From NCBI GenBank assembly GCA_002840845.1, contig PHCS01000006.1, positions 1 through 64,000 on the forward strand: a DNA stretch of 64,000 bases. Reading direction: 5' to 3'. This DNA is from Betaproteobacteria bacterium HGW-Betaproteobacteria-14 (GTDB lineage Bacteria; Pseudomonadota; Gammaproteobacteria; Burkholderiales; Rhodocyclaceae). How positions within the stretch are numbered: the first letter of the stretch is position 1; each line of letters starts with the position of its first letter. The notes beneath the pieces were generated by a model. It saw only the letters and a list, made by a program, of their open reading frames with translations, made no database searches and had not been told where the DNA came from. Made by a program: the position numbers and the translations under genes. Shown in pieces: positions 33,436 through 42,606 of this stretch.

Positions 33436-33848
33436 CGGGCCGCCTCGGCGAGACTGTTCTCCAGCGCTGCGAGGATGGGGCAGTCGGCGGTCACGGCCTT
33501 GCCGCCCGAACAGCTTTTGATCAGATCGTCCAGGGCGTGCGACATGGCTTGCAGCGCCAGGAGCTTGTGCGTTATGCGCAGCTTCTTCTCGATGGCCAGG
33601 CTGCGCACGTCTTCGCAACAGGCGCCGTCGGCCTGCTTGAGCGTCAGCAGTTCGCGAATGTCCGACAGCGTGAATCCGCACTGCTGGGCGTGCTTGATGA
33701 AACGGATCCGGCGCATGGCCTCATCGTTGTACAGTCGATAACCCGCGGCGGTTTTCGACGCAGGTCGGATCAAATGCTCCTTCTCGTAGTAGCGCAGCGT
33801 ATCCGTGCTGACGCCGGCGAGCATGGCGACTTTTCCGATGGTGTACAT
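33432..33848 (-). CDS. MerR-family thiol metal-responsive regulator
   Basis: The protein has 138 residues from ATG 33848, which has GGAGG 5 nt upstream. An upstream ATG at 33860 is less likely. The helix-turn-helix [20 protein letters not shown] is typical of MerR. Cysteines in GACCED and in [11 protein letters not shown] near the C-terminus lie about 35 and 10 residues apart, as in heavy-metal regulators (Hg, Pb, Cd, Zn types). The 10-residue gap differs from the 9 of mercury MerR, so the metal is uncertain. It heads its own operon. Confidence 0.85.
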   Translation of the reverse strand: MYTIGKVAMLAGVSTDTLRYYEKEHLIRPASKTAAGYRLYNDEAMRRIRFIKHAQQCGFTLSDIRELLTLKQADGACCEDVRSLAIEKKLRITHKLLALQAMSHALDDLIKSCSGGKAVTADCPILAALENSLAEAAR

Positions 33849-33872
33849 GATGCCCTCCAAGCCGAAGCCACA

Positions 33873-33903
33873 ATATAAACCTTGGAGTCAACACTACGGT
33901 CAA
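33873..33903 (-). promoter_or_regulatory. MerR-type promoter/operator of the MerR-thioredoxin-ccdA operon
   Basis: On the minus strand TTGACC (33903-33898), a 19-bp spacer and TTATAT (33878-33873) lie 25 bp before the regulator start. The over-long spacer contains an imperfect dyad (GTAGTGTTGACTCC), the usual MerR-family arrangement. Autoregulation is inferred. Confidence 0.65.
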
Positions 33904-33973
33904 GCGTTCATCCAAATAGTTTTGCAGGAGCGAAATCTGGAGAGAGGCCGCGGTCCCTCGCCGGACCCGCCGT

Positions 33974-34237
33974 CTAGGCCTGGCCGAGGCCGGCGGCGCC
34001 CAGCGCCTGTTCCTCGACGCCAGCACCCGAGCAGCATGAAGCCAGCTGGCCATCGATCGCGACTGCGGGTACCGAGCGAACACCCAGGTCCCGTGCGCGT
34101 TTTGCCACATCGATGTCATTCATGTCGAGGACAGAAACCTCGCAAGCACGGCATGAGAGGCGATTGACGAGTTCGATCGCGGTTCGGCAGGCGGGGCATC
34201 CCGCACTAAACACTTCGACTTTGCGTTGGGTGGTCAT
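33974..34237 (-). CDS. Small thioredoxin/glutaredoxin-like protein in the mer region
   Basis: The protein has 87 residues without a signal peptide. VFSAGCPACRTAIELV is the CxxC site, and RSVPAVAIDGQLASCC has the cis-Pro loop followed by vicinal cysteines. Such small proteins accompany mercury operons and may buffer or hand over metal or electrons. Behind its stop, 33904-33973 contains no gene. It has its own MerR-type promoter at 34316-34347. Confidence 0.8.
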   Translation of the reverse strand: MTTQRKVEVFSAGCPACRTAIELVNRLSCRACEVSVLDMNDIDVAKRARDLGVRSVPAVAIDGQLASCCSGAGVEEQALGAAGLGQA

Positions 34238-34315
34238 GGCGTTTCTCCAAAAGTGGGTGAGGTCGCGGCGCGCGAGAATTGCCCGCTTCGGCAGCGAGGC
34301 GCCCGGCGCACCATT

Positions 34316-34347
34316 ACGCTAGCCCCTGGTTCAGGCTCCAAAGTCAA
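34316..34347 (-). promoter_or_regulatory. Candidate MerR-type promoter
   Basis: On the minus strand TTGACT (34347-34342), a 20-bp spacer with the TTGGAGC...AGGGGC imperfect dyad and TAGCGT (34321-34316) lie about 80 bp before the thioredoxin-like gene. The long spacer suggests control by a MerR-family protein. Confidence 0.5.
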
Positions 34348-34856
34348 GCGCTGCCCCGATTCCCGTACGGCGCACCGGATGCGTGGTGGCGCCGCGCCCA
34401 GATCAGCGCGGCGGCGGGCACTACCAGCCATTGCAGCAGCGGCGAAACACCGAGCGGAACAAAGGGCGTCAGCGGCATCCATTCGGAATAGGCCCAGTTT
34501 GCCCACACCGCAGTGTTGAGCCACTCGCTGAACGCCGTATAGGCGAATCCGAAGGCGATGGCGACGGCTCCCGTTCGACGCCAGCACCATTGGCGAAGCC
34601 TGCCGGCCCGCGTCGCGACGAGCGCGGCGAGCAAGGCCAGGACGCCGATGAGCACATCCCCCAGGGTGCAATGGATGACGGCATAAGCGATGAACGCGGG
34701 CGGAGCTTCCCGCCACAGCGTGTACAGCGGCAGTTGCGCGATTTCCCACAGCAGGTTCAACAGGGCGAATACGGTGAGGTAGCGCCCGAGAACGAAGCGC
34801 CAGACGGCCGGGTCGTCATGCCATGTGTGGGCGGCGCCCGTGCCGCTCGTCAACAT
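34344..34856 (-). CDS. Membrane protein of unknown function in the mer operon
   Basis: The protein has 170 residues and about four membrane spans: YLTVFALLNLLWEIAQLPLY, a second near ALLAALV, a third near AVAIAFGFAYTAF and a last near LLQWLVVPAAALIWA. His, Trp and Arg residues border the spans. I know no function. It lies 60 bp downstream of merA on the same strand and is probably co-transcribed with it. Confidence 0.7.
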   Translation of the reverse strand: MLTSGTGAAHTWHDDPAVWRFVLGRYLTVFALLNLLWEIAQLPLYTLWREAPPAFIAYAVIHCTLGDVLIGVLALLAALVATRAGRLRQWCWRRTGAVAIAFGFAYTAFSEWLNTAVWANWAYSEWMPLTPFVPLGVSPLLQWLVVPAAALIWARRHHASGAPYGNRGSA

Positions 34857-34916
34857 CCGGCCCCCATTCGCGTCGCGCTCGCCAGCGACAGATTCATGAC
34901 AGTGCGCCGCCGGGCG

Positions 34917-36335
<1,419 letters not shown>

Positions 36336-36611
36336 CTACTGCTTCAGTGTGGCGGGATAGCCTGCGTTTTCGCTGGCCAGCGTCAGGGCTTCGACACTGG
36401 TTGCGGCGTCGTCGAAGGTCACGACGGCTTCCCGTCTCTCGTAGCTGACCTCGGCTTTCTTCACGCCGGCGACCCTGGTCAGCGCCATCTTCACCGTGAT
36501 CGGGCACGCGGCGCAGGTCATGCCGGGCACGGACAGGGTGACGGTTTGGGCGGCCGCCCAAACGGGAGCCACGACAGTAACGAGGGCAAAAGCGGCAAAC
36601 AGCTTCATCAT
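36336..36611 (-). CDS. merP: Periplasmic mercury-binding protein MerP
   Basis: The protein has 91 residues with a signal peptide ending VWAAAQ. The HMA-domain motif GMTCAACPITVKMAL contains the two Hg(II)-binding cysteines. It passes mercuric ions to MerT in the inner membrane. The two adjacent ATGs (36611, 36608) follow a CAGGAG site. It lies 13 bp after merT. Confidence 0.95.
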   Translation of the reverse strand: MMKLFAAFALVTVVAPVWAAAQTVTLSVPGMTCAACPITVKMALTRVAGVKKAEVSYERREAVVTFDDAATSVEALTLASENAGYPATLKQ

Positions 36612-36624
36612 GGTGGACTCCTGA

Positions 36625-36975
36625 TCAGTATAAGAAAGGCAACATGTAGGGAAAACCGAGCGCGACCAGCACCAGCGCGGCCACGATCCAGAAAATGAGC
36701 TTGTAGGTGCTGCGCACCTGCGGAAGCGCGCAGACCTCGCCCGGCTTGCAGGCCTGTGCCGGGCGGTAGATGCGCCGCCAGGCGAAGAACAGGGCGATGA
36801 GCGCCGCGCCGATGAAGAGGGGGCGGTACGGCTCCAGCGCCGTCAGGTTGCCGATCCAGGCGCCGCTGAATCCCAGGGCGACCAAGACCAGCGGCCCCAG
36901 GCAGCAAGTCGAGGCGAGGAGGGCGGACAGCCCGCCGGCAAAGAGCGCGCCGCGCCCGCTTTGCGGTTCCGGCAT
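36625..36975 (-). CDS. merT: Mercuric ion transporter MerT
   Basis: The protein has 116 residues and three membrane spans. The vicinal cysteines of the first span are in LLASTCCLGPLV, and the cytoplasmic-loop cysteines in QACKPGEVCALP. It imports Hg(II) delivered by MerP toward MerA. The start at 36975 has AAGGAA upstream. Longer frames would run into the operator. Confidence 0.95.
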   Translation of the reverse strand: MPEPQSGRGALFAGGLSALLASTCCLGPLVLVALGFSGAWIGNLTALEPYRPLFIGAALIALFFAWRRIYRPAQACKPGEVCALPQVRSTYKLIFWIVAALVLVALGFPYMLPFLY

Positions 36976-37010
36976 AAGGTATTCCTTTTGAGGTTTCGCT
37001 CGATGCGGTA

Positions 37011-37041
37011 ACCTTACTTCCGTAGTCAAGTACGGAGTCAA
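37011..37041 (-). promoter_or_regulatory. mer promoter/operator
   Basis: On the minus strand TTGACT (37041-37036), a 19-bp spacer holding the dyad CCGTACttgACTACGG, and TAAGGT (37016-37011). This is almost the classical mer operator of Tn21/Tn501. It lies between merT and the divergent merR, so MerR represses and activates merTPA here. Confidence 0.93.
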
Positions 37042-37046
37042 GCGGC

Positions 37047-37490
37047 ATGGAGAACGAGCTTGAGAATCTGACCATCGGCGCCCTTGCCAGGACCGCCGGT
37101 GTCAATGTGGAGACCATCCGCTTCTATCAGCGCAAGGGGCTGCTGCCGGAGCCGGATCGGCCTTACGGCAGCATCCGGCGCTACGGCATGACGGAGGTGG
37201 CTCGCGTTCGGTTCGTCAAGACGGCTCAGCGGCTGGGTTTCAGTCTGGACGAAATCGCCGAACTGCTCCTGCTGGAGGACGGCACGCATTGCGCCGAGGC
37301 CCGCGCGCTGGCCGAGCGCAAGCTGGCCGATGTGCGCGACAAGCTGAGGGACCTGACGCGCATGGAAACCGCGCTGGCCGGGCTGGTGCGCGCCTGCCGG
37401 GCGCGCAAGGCGCAGGTCGCCTGTCCGCTGATCGCGTCGCTGCAAGACGCGGCGCGCCCCGACCTCCCGGCAAGCGGCAAGAGGAAGTAA
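37047..37490 (+). CDS. merR: Mercury-responsive regulator MerR
   Basis: The protein has 147 residues. The winged helix-turn-helix contains [24 protein letters not shown]. The three Hg-binding cysteines show the MerR spacing: THCAEA, then RAC 35 residues later, then CPLIASL 9 residues after that. It is divergent from merTPA over the operator at 37011-37041. An IS110-family element begins 41 bp after its stop. Confidence 0.95.
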   Translation: MENELENLTIGALARTAGVNVETIRFYQRKGLLPEPDRPYGSIRRYGMTEVARVRFVKTAQRLGFSLDEIAELLLLEDGTHCAEARALAERKLADVRDKLRDLTRMETALAGLVRACRARKAQVACPLIASLQDAARPDLPASGKRK

Positions 37491-37530
37491 GCAGTTCCTC
37501 GTTTTTGCGCCGTCCCGCGAGGACTAATGG

Positions 37531-38919
37531 GATGGTCGCCCCCTTCTGAGACGGCATCGATGTGCCAAAGTGGAGTTGTGACACAACCACTTGAACGAAA
37601 GGGGCGACCGAGATGAAGCTTACGACGATTGGGATTGATCTGGCAAAGAACGTGTTTCAGGTGCATGGGACGGATGACAAGGGGCGGGCGGTGCTGAGGA
37701 AACAGCTCAAGCGAGCGCAGATGCTGCCGTTCTTTGCCAACCTGCCGCCGTGCAGGATCGGCCTGGAAGCCTGCGGCAGCACCCACTACTGGGCGAAGAA
37801 ACTGCAGGCGCTCGGCCACACGGTGCAATTGATCGCACCGCAGTATGTGAAGCCCTTCGTCAGGCGGAACAAGAACGACGCGGCGGATGCGGCGGCGATC
37901 TGCGAGGCCGTGACGCGGCCGGACATGCCGACGGTGCCGATCAAGAGCGCCGAGCAGCAGGCGATCCTGAGTGCGCATCGTGCCCGGCAAGGCTTCGTCA
38001 AGGCACGCACGGCACAGGCCAACCAGATTCGCGGGTTGCTGGCCGAGTACGGAATCGTCCTGCCGCAGGGGATAGGCCATATTGCCCAACGGGTGCCCGC
38101 GATCATCGAGGACGGCCAGAACGACCTGCCTGGCAGTTTCCGGCTGCTCATTCAACGCCTGCTTGATCACATGAAGGAACTTGGCCGCCAGATCGGCGAA
38201 TTGGCCGCCGAAATCCAATTGTGGCATCGGCAGAATGCCGCCAGCCAGAAGTTGGCGGCGATTCCGGGGCTGGGCCCGCTCACCGCCACGGCGATCGTGG
38301 CCTCCATCGGGGATGCCCGCAACTTCAAGAATGGCCGGCAACTGGCGGCTTGGCTGGGCATCGTGCCCAGGCAGCACTCGACCGGCGGCAAGCCGACGCT
38401 TCTTGGCATCAGCAAGCGGGGCGATGCGTACCTGCGCACGCTGCTCATCCACGGCGCCCGGGCGGTCATCCGAACAGCTGAACGCAAACCGGATGCCGGT
38501 CCGTGGCTTACCCAACTGCTGGCGCGCCGGAACAAGAACGTGGCGGCAGTAGCGTTGGCGAGCAAGAATGCACGAACAATCTGGGCGCTCCTGGCGCATG
38601 ATCGTGAGTACGAGCCGGATTACGGCATGACGGCATGATTAACACCGCGGCGTAATGCTGCGACGAGAACGGCTTCGAAAGGAGAACCTCCACCGATTGC
38701 ACAGGCAATCACGACATGATGGCAAGACAGGTCAGACCGTGGCTCCGCCAACCTGCGAAAAGTCGGGCGCTTCGAGCGCGTGAGACTGATAAGGACGGGG
38801 CCAGCGCATTCCATCAGGGACAGAGGCTTGTGGCCTCGATTACAGTCCGGATCTATGGCCGCAATCTCTACCTACTTACCATCATCGAGTGAAGGCTTGG
38901 CAAACCGGGGGCGACCATC
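37531..38919. mobile_element. IS110-family (IS1111-like) insertion sequence
   Basis: The element has 1,389 bp between the 13-bp inverted repeats GATGGTCGCCCCC (37531-37543) and GGGGGCGACCATC (38907-38919). It encodes one DEDD transposase and has a 268-bp non-coding right end (38639-38906). Subterminal inverted repeats are a feature of the IS1111 subgroup, so the true tips may lie a few bases outside. It sits between merR and the 3' end of the AraC gene. Confidence 0.85.
37613..38638 (+). CDS. IS110-family transposase
   Basis: The protein has 341 residues. The N-terminal RuvC-like DEDD domain starts TIGIDLAKNVFQVHG, with further acidic residues in IGLEACGS and RNKNDAADAAAI. The C-terminal transposase_20 region has AIPGLGPLTATAIVASIGDARNFKNGRQLAAWLG and a Ser in STGGK. 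It looks full length, so the element may be active. Confidence 0.95.
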   Translation: MKLTTIGIDLAKNVFQVHGTDDKGRAVLRKQLKRAQMLPFFANLPPCRIGLEACGSTHYWAKKLQALGHTVQLIAPQYVKPFVRRNKNDAADAAAICEAVTRPDMPTVPIKSAEQQAILSAHRARQGFVKARTAQANQIRGLLAEYGIVLPQGIGHIAQRVPAIIEDGQNDLPGSFRLLIQRLLDHMKELGRQIGELAAEIQLWHRQNAASQKLAAIPGLGPLTATAIVASIGDARNFKNGRQLAAWLGIVPRQHSTGGKPTLLGISKRGDAYLRTLLIHGARAVIRTAERKPDAGPWLTQLLARRNKNVAAVALASKNARTIWALLAHDREYEPDYGMTA

Positions 38920-38936
38920 TATGACTTTTCCTTGGC

Positions 38937-39773
38937 TCACCCCCCGGTCTGCCGCCGCAGCCACACTGACGGCGAGATGCCGGTTTCGCGGATGAACGCC
39001 CGCGAGAGCGCCGGCTGGCTGCCGTAACCCACTTCCCCGGCCACCCATCCCAATGGACGTCCCTTGCGCAGCAGGCGCTGTGCGAAGCCGATGCGCACCT
39101 GGGCCAGGAAGGCGGCCGGGGCGACGCCGACGACTTGCCTGAACTGCCGGGCGAAGGCGGTGCGCGAGAGGTGGGCGACGCCGGCCATCGTGTCGAGCGT
39201 CCAGTCCCTGCCCGGCGCATCGAGCAGCGCGACCAGCAGCGGGCCCAGGCGTGGTTGCGCCAGTCCGGCGAGGATGCCGCTGGCGACGAGGCCGTGCGCC
39301 ATGGCGTGGCGCACGATCTGGATCAGCAGCACGTCGCAGAGGCGGTCCAGCATCACCTGCCGGCCGGCGCGCGCGGCGGCGGCCTCGTCGAACAGCAGGG
39401 ACAGCGTCGGCTCCAGGCCGGGCATCTCGCGGAAAGGGATCGCCACGACGTCGGGGAAGGACTGGGTGATGGCGTTGTCCATGCCGGCGTCGTAGCTTAC
39501 GCTGGCGCACAGCACGTCGGCGGTGACGCGGCCGGCGACGTCGAGGCGATGGTCGAGCGGGCGCGGATAGAACAGCAGTGCGGGTTCGGCGACGGCGATG
39601 GGCGGGCGCCCCTTCTGCCCGGCGCGAAGGGCACCTGCGCGCACGACGTGCAGGTGGCCGACGCCTTCCGCGGCGTCGAAGTCGTGCAGGCCGCACAGCG
39701 GGCCGGCGTAGAAGGTGCTGGCGCGCAGGCCGACATGGTCGAGGAGGCGCGAGATGCCGTCGGGAGATTCCAT
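38937..39773 (-). CDS. AraC-family transcriptional regulator
   Basis: The protein has 278 residues. An N-terminal cupin-like AraC ligand domain is followed by two helix-turn-helix motifs in the C-terminal third (MAGVAHLSRTAFARQFRQVVG and GWVAGEVGYGSQPALSRAF). It is divergent from the carboxymuconolactone-decarboxylase-like genes at 39892, which it probably controls. The IS right end lies 17 bp beyond its stop, so the coding region escaped disruption. Confidence 0.92.
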   Translation of the reverse strand: MESPDGISRLLDHVGLRASTFYAGPLCGLHDFDAAEGVGHLHVVRAGALRAGQKGRPPIAVAEPALLFYPRPLDHRLDVAGRVTADVLCASVSYDAGMDNAITQSFPDVVAIPFREMPGLEPTLSLLFDEAAAARAGRQVMLDRLCDVLLIQIVRHAMAHGLVASGILAGLAQPRLGPLLVALLDAPGRDWTLDTMAGVAHLSRTAFARQFRQVVGVAPAAFLAQVRIGFAQRLLRKGRPLGWVAGEVGYGSQPALSRAFIRETGISPSVWLRRQTGG

Positions 39774-39891
39774 CGTTGCGGTACGAAAGGTTATGAAGCC
39801 GGTACGCATGATAGCCGCAAATCCAGGCCGGCGGGCTACCCTGCATTCCGGATCGCGCATCCCGCGCGCCATTGCATTCACGGAGGACACC

Positions 39892-40461
39892 ATGAACCGG
39901 CATTTCGTCGCCAGGACCCTGAACGCCGTCACCCTCGGCAGCGCCAACCCCGAACAGAAAGAGGTGCTCGAAGCCGCCCAGAAGCAGATCGGCTTCATCC
40001 CCAACATGTACGCCAACATGGCGAACGTGCCGGGCGTGCTGACCACCTACCTGCATGGCTACGCCGCCTTCCGGCAGAAGTCGGGCTTCACCCCGGCCGA
40101 GCAGGAAGTGGTTTTCCTCGCCGTCAGCCAGCAGAACGGCTGCACCTATTGCACGGCCGCGCACAGCATGATCGCCGACAAGATGTCCGGCGTGCCGGCG
40201 CCGGTGCTGGCGGCGATCCGCGCGCACCAGCCGATCCCGGATCCGAAGCTGAAAGCCTTGTACGAATTCACGCAGGCGCTGGTGAGCACCGCCGGCAAGC
40301 CCGGCCAGGCGGCGGCCGATGCCTTCCTCGCCGCCGGCTACACGGAGGCCCACGCGCTGCAGATCATCCTGGCGGCGGCGGTGAAGACCCTCTCCAACTA
40401 CACCAACCACCTCTTCCAGACGGAAGTGGACGACAAGTTCGCCGCCTACAAGGTGGCCTGA
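39892..40461 (+). CDS. Carboxymuconolactone decarboxylase/AhpD-like protein
   Basis: The protein has 189 residues. The AhpD-type motif QQNGCTYCTAAHSMIA contains CxxC and His of the peroxidase-type active site. ALQIILAAAVKTLSNYTNHL is the second conserved helix. A peroxidase or thiol-oxidoreductase activity is more likely than decarboxylation. GGAGG precedes the ATG. It is the first gene divergent from the AraC regulator. Confidence 0.9.
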   Translation: MNRHFVARTLNAVTLGSANPEQKEVLEAAQKQIGFIPNMYANMANVPGVLTTYLHGYAAFRQKSGFTPAEQEVVFLAVSQQNGCTYCTAAHSMIADKMSGVPAPVLAAIRAHQPIPDPKLKALYEFTQALVSTAGKPGQAAADAFLAAGYTEAHALQIILAAAVKTLSNYTNHLFQTEVDDKFAAYKVA

Positions 40462-40492
40462 AAAATACAACGATACGAAAGGGAGCAAAGAA

Positions 40493-40882
40493 ATGAGCAC
40501 AGTCGACATTCCTTCCGAGGCGCAGGCCACCGACGAGGTTGAGGCGGTCTTCGCGGAGATTCGCCGAGCTTTCGGAATGCCCTTCGTGCCCAACCTGTTC
40601 AAGGTGATGGCCCACAACCCGGCCTATCTGAAGGCCAGCTGGGAGCGGGTCAAGGTCGTCATGGGGCCGGGGCTGCTCGACCGCAAGACGAAGGAAATGA
40701 TCGCCGTCGCCGTCTCCGCGGTGAATGGCTGCGACTATTGCGTCCTGGCGCACACCGCGGCCCTGAAGTCGATGGGCGTCGGCGACGGCGAACTCGTTGA
40801 ACTCATGGCGGTGGTGGACCTGTTCAGCGGGTTCAACAAGCTGTTGGAGGGGTTGCAGGTGCCGCCCGACATCGGCGCCTGA
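40493..40882 (+). CDS. Carboxymuconolactone decarboxylase-like protein
   Basis: The protein has 129 residues and the conserved VNGCDYCVLAHTAALKSMGV motif (CxxC...H). It is shorter than its neighbour but from the same superfamily. It follows by 31 bp behind AAGGGAG, and the two are likely co-transcribed. The physiological substrate is unknown. Confidence 0.88.
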   Translation: MSTVDIPSEAQATDEVEAVFAEIRRAFGMPFVPNLFKVMAHNPAYLKASWERVKVVMGPGLLDRKTKEMIAVAVSAVNGCDYCVLAHTAALKSMGVGDGELVELMAVVDLFSGFNKLLEGLQVPPDIGA

Positions 40883-40900
40883 TCCGCAGGTGCGGGTTTC

Positions 40901-40930
40901 GGCATCGCCGCCGCTTCCGGTGGCGATGCC
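40901..40930 (+). terminator. Stem-loop after the AhpD-like genes
   Basis: GGCATCGCC (40901-40909) pairs with GGCGATGCC (40922-40930) across a short loop. No T-run follows, but the stem marks the end of the two-gene unit and directly precedes a promoter-like TGTAAG. Confidence 0.5.
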
Positions 40931-40931
40931 C

Positions 40932-40962
40932 TGTAAGGAACGGCACGCTTCCCGAGACAAAT
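40932..40962 (+). promoter_or_regulatory. Candidate ECF-type promoter of the ketone-body operon
   Basis: TGTAAG (40932-40937), a 19-bp spacer and ACAAAT (40957-40962) lie 55 bp before the dehydrogenase start. The -35 and the spacing are exact, with one mismatch in the -10 relative to ACTAAT. Confidence 0.5.
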
Positions 40963-41017
40963 CAAAAGGAGCCGAATCGGCGCATCCGCGCAAACGCGCT
41001 CCGTCAAGGGAGGCCTC

Positions 41018-41800
41018 GTGCCTGAAAGAAAAACCGCACTGATCACCGGCTCGACCAGCGGCATCGGCCTGGGCATCGCCGAATACTTCGCCCGCCAGGG
41101 CGCCAACGTCATCCTCAACGGCATGGGGGATGCCGCCGAAATCGAGGCGACGCGCGCCCGGCTGGCGCAGTCCTGCCAGGTCGAGGTGCGCTACCAGGGC
41201 GCCGACATGAGCAAGCCCGAAGCTATCGAGACGATGTTCGCCGCGGTGGCCGGGGAGTTCGGCGGCGTAGACATCCTGGTCAACAACGCCGGCATCCAGC
41301 ATGTCGCGCCGATCGACGAGTTTCCCGTCGCCAAGTGGGATGCCGTGATCGCCATCAACCTGACGGCGGCCTTCCACACCATCCGCCTCGCGTTACCTCA
41401 CATGAAACAGAAGCAGTGGGGGCGCATCGTGCAGATCGCCTCGGCGCATGCGCTGGTCGCCTCGCCCTACAAGTCGGCCTATGTCGCCGCCAAGCATGGC
41501 ATCGCCGGCCTGACCAAGACCGTGGCGCTGGAGGTGGCCGAGCAGGGCATCACAGTGAATGCCATCTGTCCCGGCTATGTGTGGACGCCGCTGGTGGAAA
41601 AGCAGATTCCGGAAACCGCCAGGGCGCGCGGCATCAGCGAGGCCGAGGTGATCCAGAACGTGCTGCTGGCGGCACAGTCGACCAAGCAGTTCGTCACTGT
41701 TGAACAGGTCGCGGCCCTGGCCGGCTTCCTCGCTGGCGGCGATGCGGCGTCGATCACCGGCGCCGTGATTCCGCTCGACGGCGGCTGGACGGCGCACTGA
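41018..41800 (+). CDS. bdhA: 3-hydroxybutyrate dehydrogenase (SDR family)
   Basis: The protein has 260 residues with a GTG start after GGGAGG. The cofactor motif is TGSTSGIGLGIAEYF, NNAGIQH is the structural motif, and the catalytic Ser/Tyr/Lys lie in IASAHALVASPYKSAYVAAKHG. The AGIQHVAPIDEFP and CPGYVWTPLVEKQIP segments are typical of D-3-hydroxybutyrate dehydrogenase. It oxidises hydroxybutyrate from PHB to acetoacetate. The next gene decarboxylates acetoacetate. Confidence 0.92.
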   Translation: MPERKTALITGSTSGIGLGIAEYFARQGANVILNGMGDAAEIEATRARLAQSCQVEVRYQGADMSKPEAIETMFAAVAGEFGGVDILVNNAGIQHVAPIDEFPVAKWDAVIAINLTAAFHTIRLALPHMKQKQWGRIVQIASAHALVASPYKSAYVAAKHGIAGLTKTVALEVAEQGITVNAICPGYVWTPLVEKQIPETARARGISEAEVIQNVLLAAQSTKQFVTVEQVAALAGFLAGGDAASITGAVIPLDGGWTAH

Positions 41801-41809
41801 GGCCAGCCG

Positions 41810-42595
41810 ATGAATGCACAGGACATCCTGCAACTGCCGTCGATGCCGGCGGCATCGCCTTCCTATCCGCGCGGTCCCTACCGCTTCATCGACCGCGAAT
41901 ACCTGATCATCACTTACCAGTCCGACCCCGAGGCGATCCGCGCCGCGCTGCCGGAACCGCTGGAACCCGACGGCAGCGACACGGTGCTTTACGAATTCAT
42001 CCGCATGCCGGATTCGGCGGGCTTCGGCAGCTACACCGAATCCGGCGTGGTGATCCCGGCGCTGCATCGCGGCGAACACGTCAATTTCACCGCCCAGATG
42101 TATCTCGACGACGAGCCGCCAATCGCCGGCGGCAGAGAGATCTGGGGCTTTCCAAAGAAGCATGGCCAGCCCCGGCTCAGTGTCAATCACGACACGCTGA
42201 CCGGCACGCTCGACTACGCCGGGGTGCAGGTTGCCGTCGGCACCATGGGCTACAAGCACCAGCACCTGCTCTACGACGTGGCCGGCAAGAAGCAGTGTTC
42301 GTCGGCGTCGATCATCGAGAAGATGAGCAAGACCCAGGTCAATCTCAAGCTGATCCCCGGCGTCGATGGCGAACTGGCGATTGCCCAGCTGGTTGCCTAC
42401 AACCTGACCGACATCGCGGTGCAAGGTGCCTGGTCCGGCCCGGCGCGACTGCATCTGGTGCCGCACGCCAACGCGCCGGTGGCCGACCTGCCGGTGCGCA
42501 AGGCGCTCGGCGGGCTGCATTTCATTGCCGATCTGACTCTGCCTTATGGCCACGTCCTGCACGACTATCTCGCCGGTGATCCGGCCGCTTCCTAA
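41810..42595 (+). CDS. adc: Acetoacetate decarboxylase
   Basis: The protein has 261 residues. The segment GGREIWGFPKKHGQPRL contains the Schiff-base lysine pair of acetoacetate decarboxylases, and FNAQM-type NFTAQMYLDDEPPI precedes it. It converts acetoacetate to acetone and CO2. It starts 9 bp after bdhA and precedes a patatin gene by 11 bp, so the three form one operon for C4 ketone-body or PHB turnover. Confidence 0.92.
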   Translation: MNAQDILQLPSMPAASPSYPRGPYRFIDREYLIITYQSDPEAIRAALPEPLEPDGSDTVLYEFIRMPDSAGFGSYTESGVVIPALHRGEHVNFTAQMYLDDEPPIAGGREIWGFPKKHGQPRLSVNHDTLTGTLDYAGVQVAVGTMGYKHQHLLYDVAGKKQCSSASIIEKMSKTQVNLKLIPGVDGELAIAQLVAYNLTDIAVQGAWSGPARLHLVPHANAPVADLPVRKALGGLHFIADLTLPYGHVLHDYLAGDPAAS

Positions 42596-42606
42596 GGAGC
42601 ATGCGC

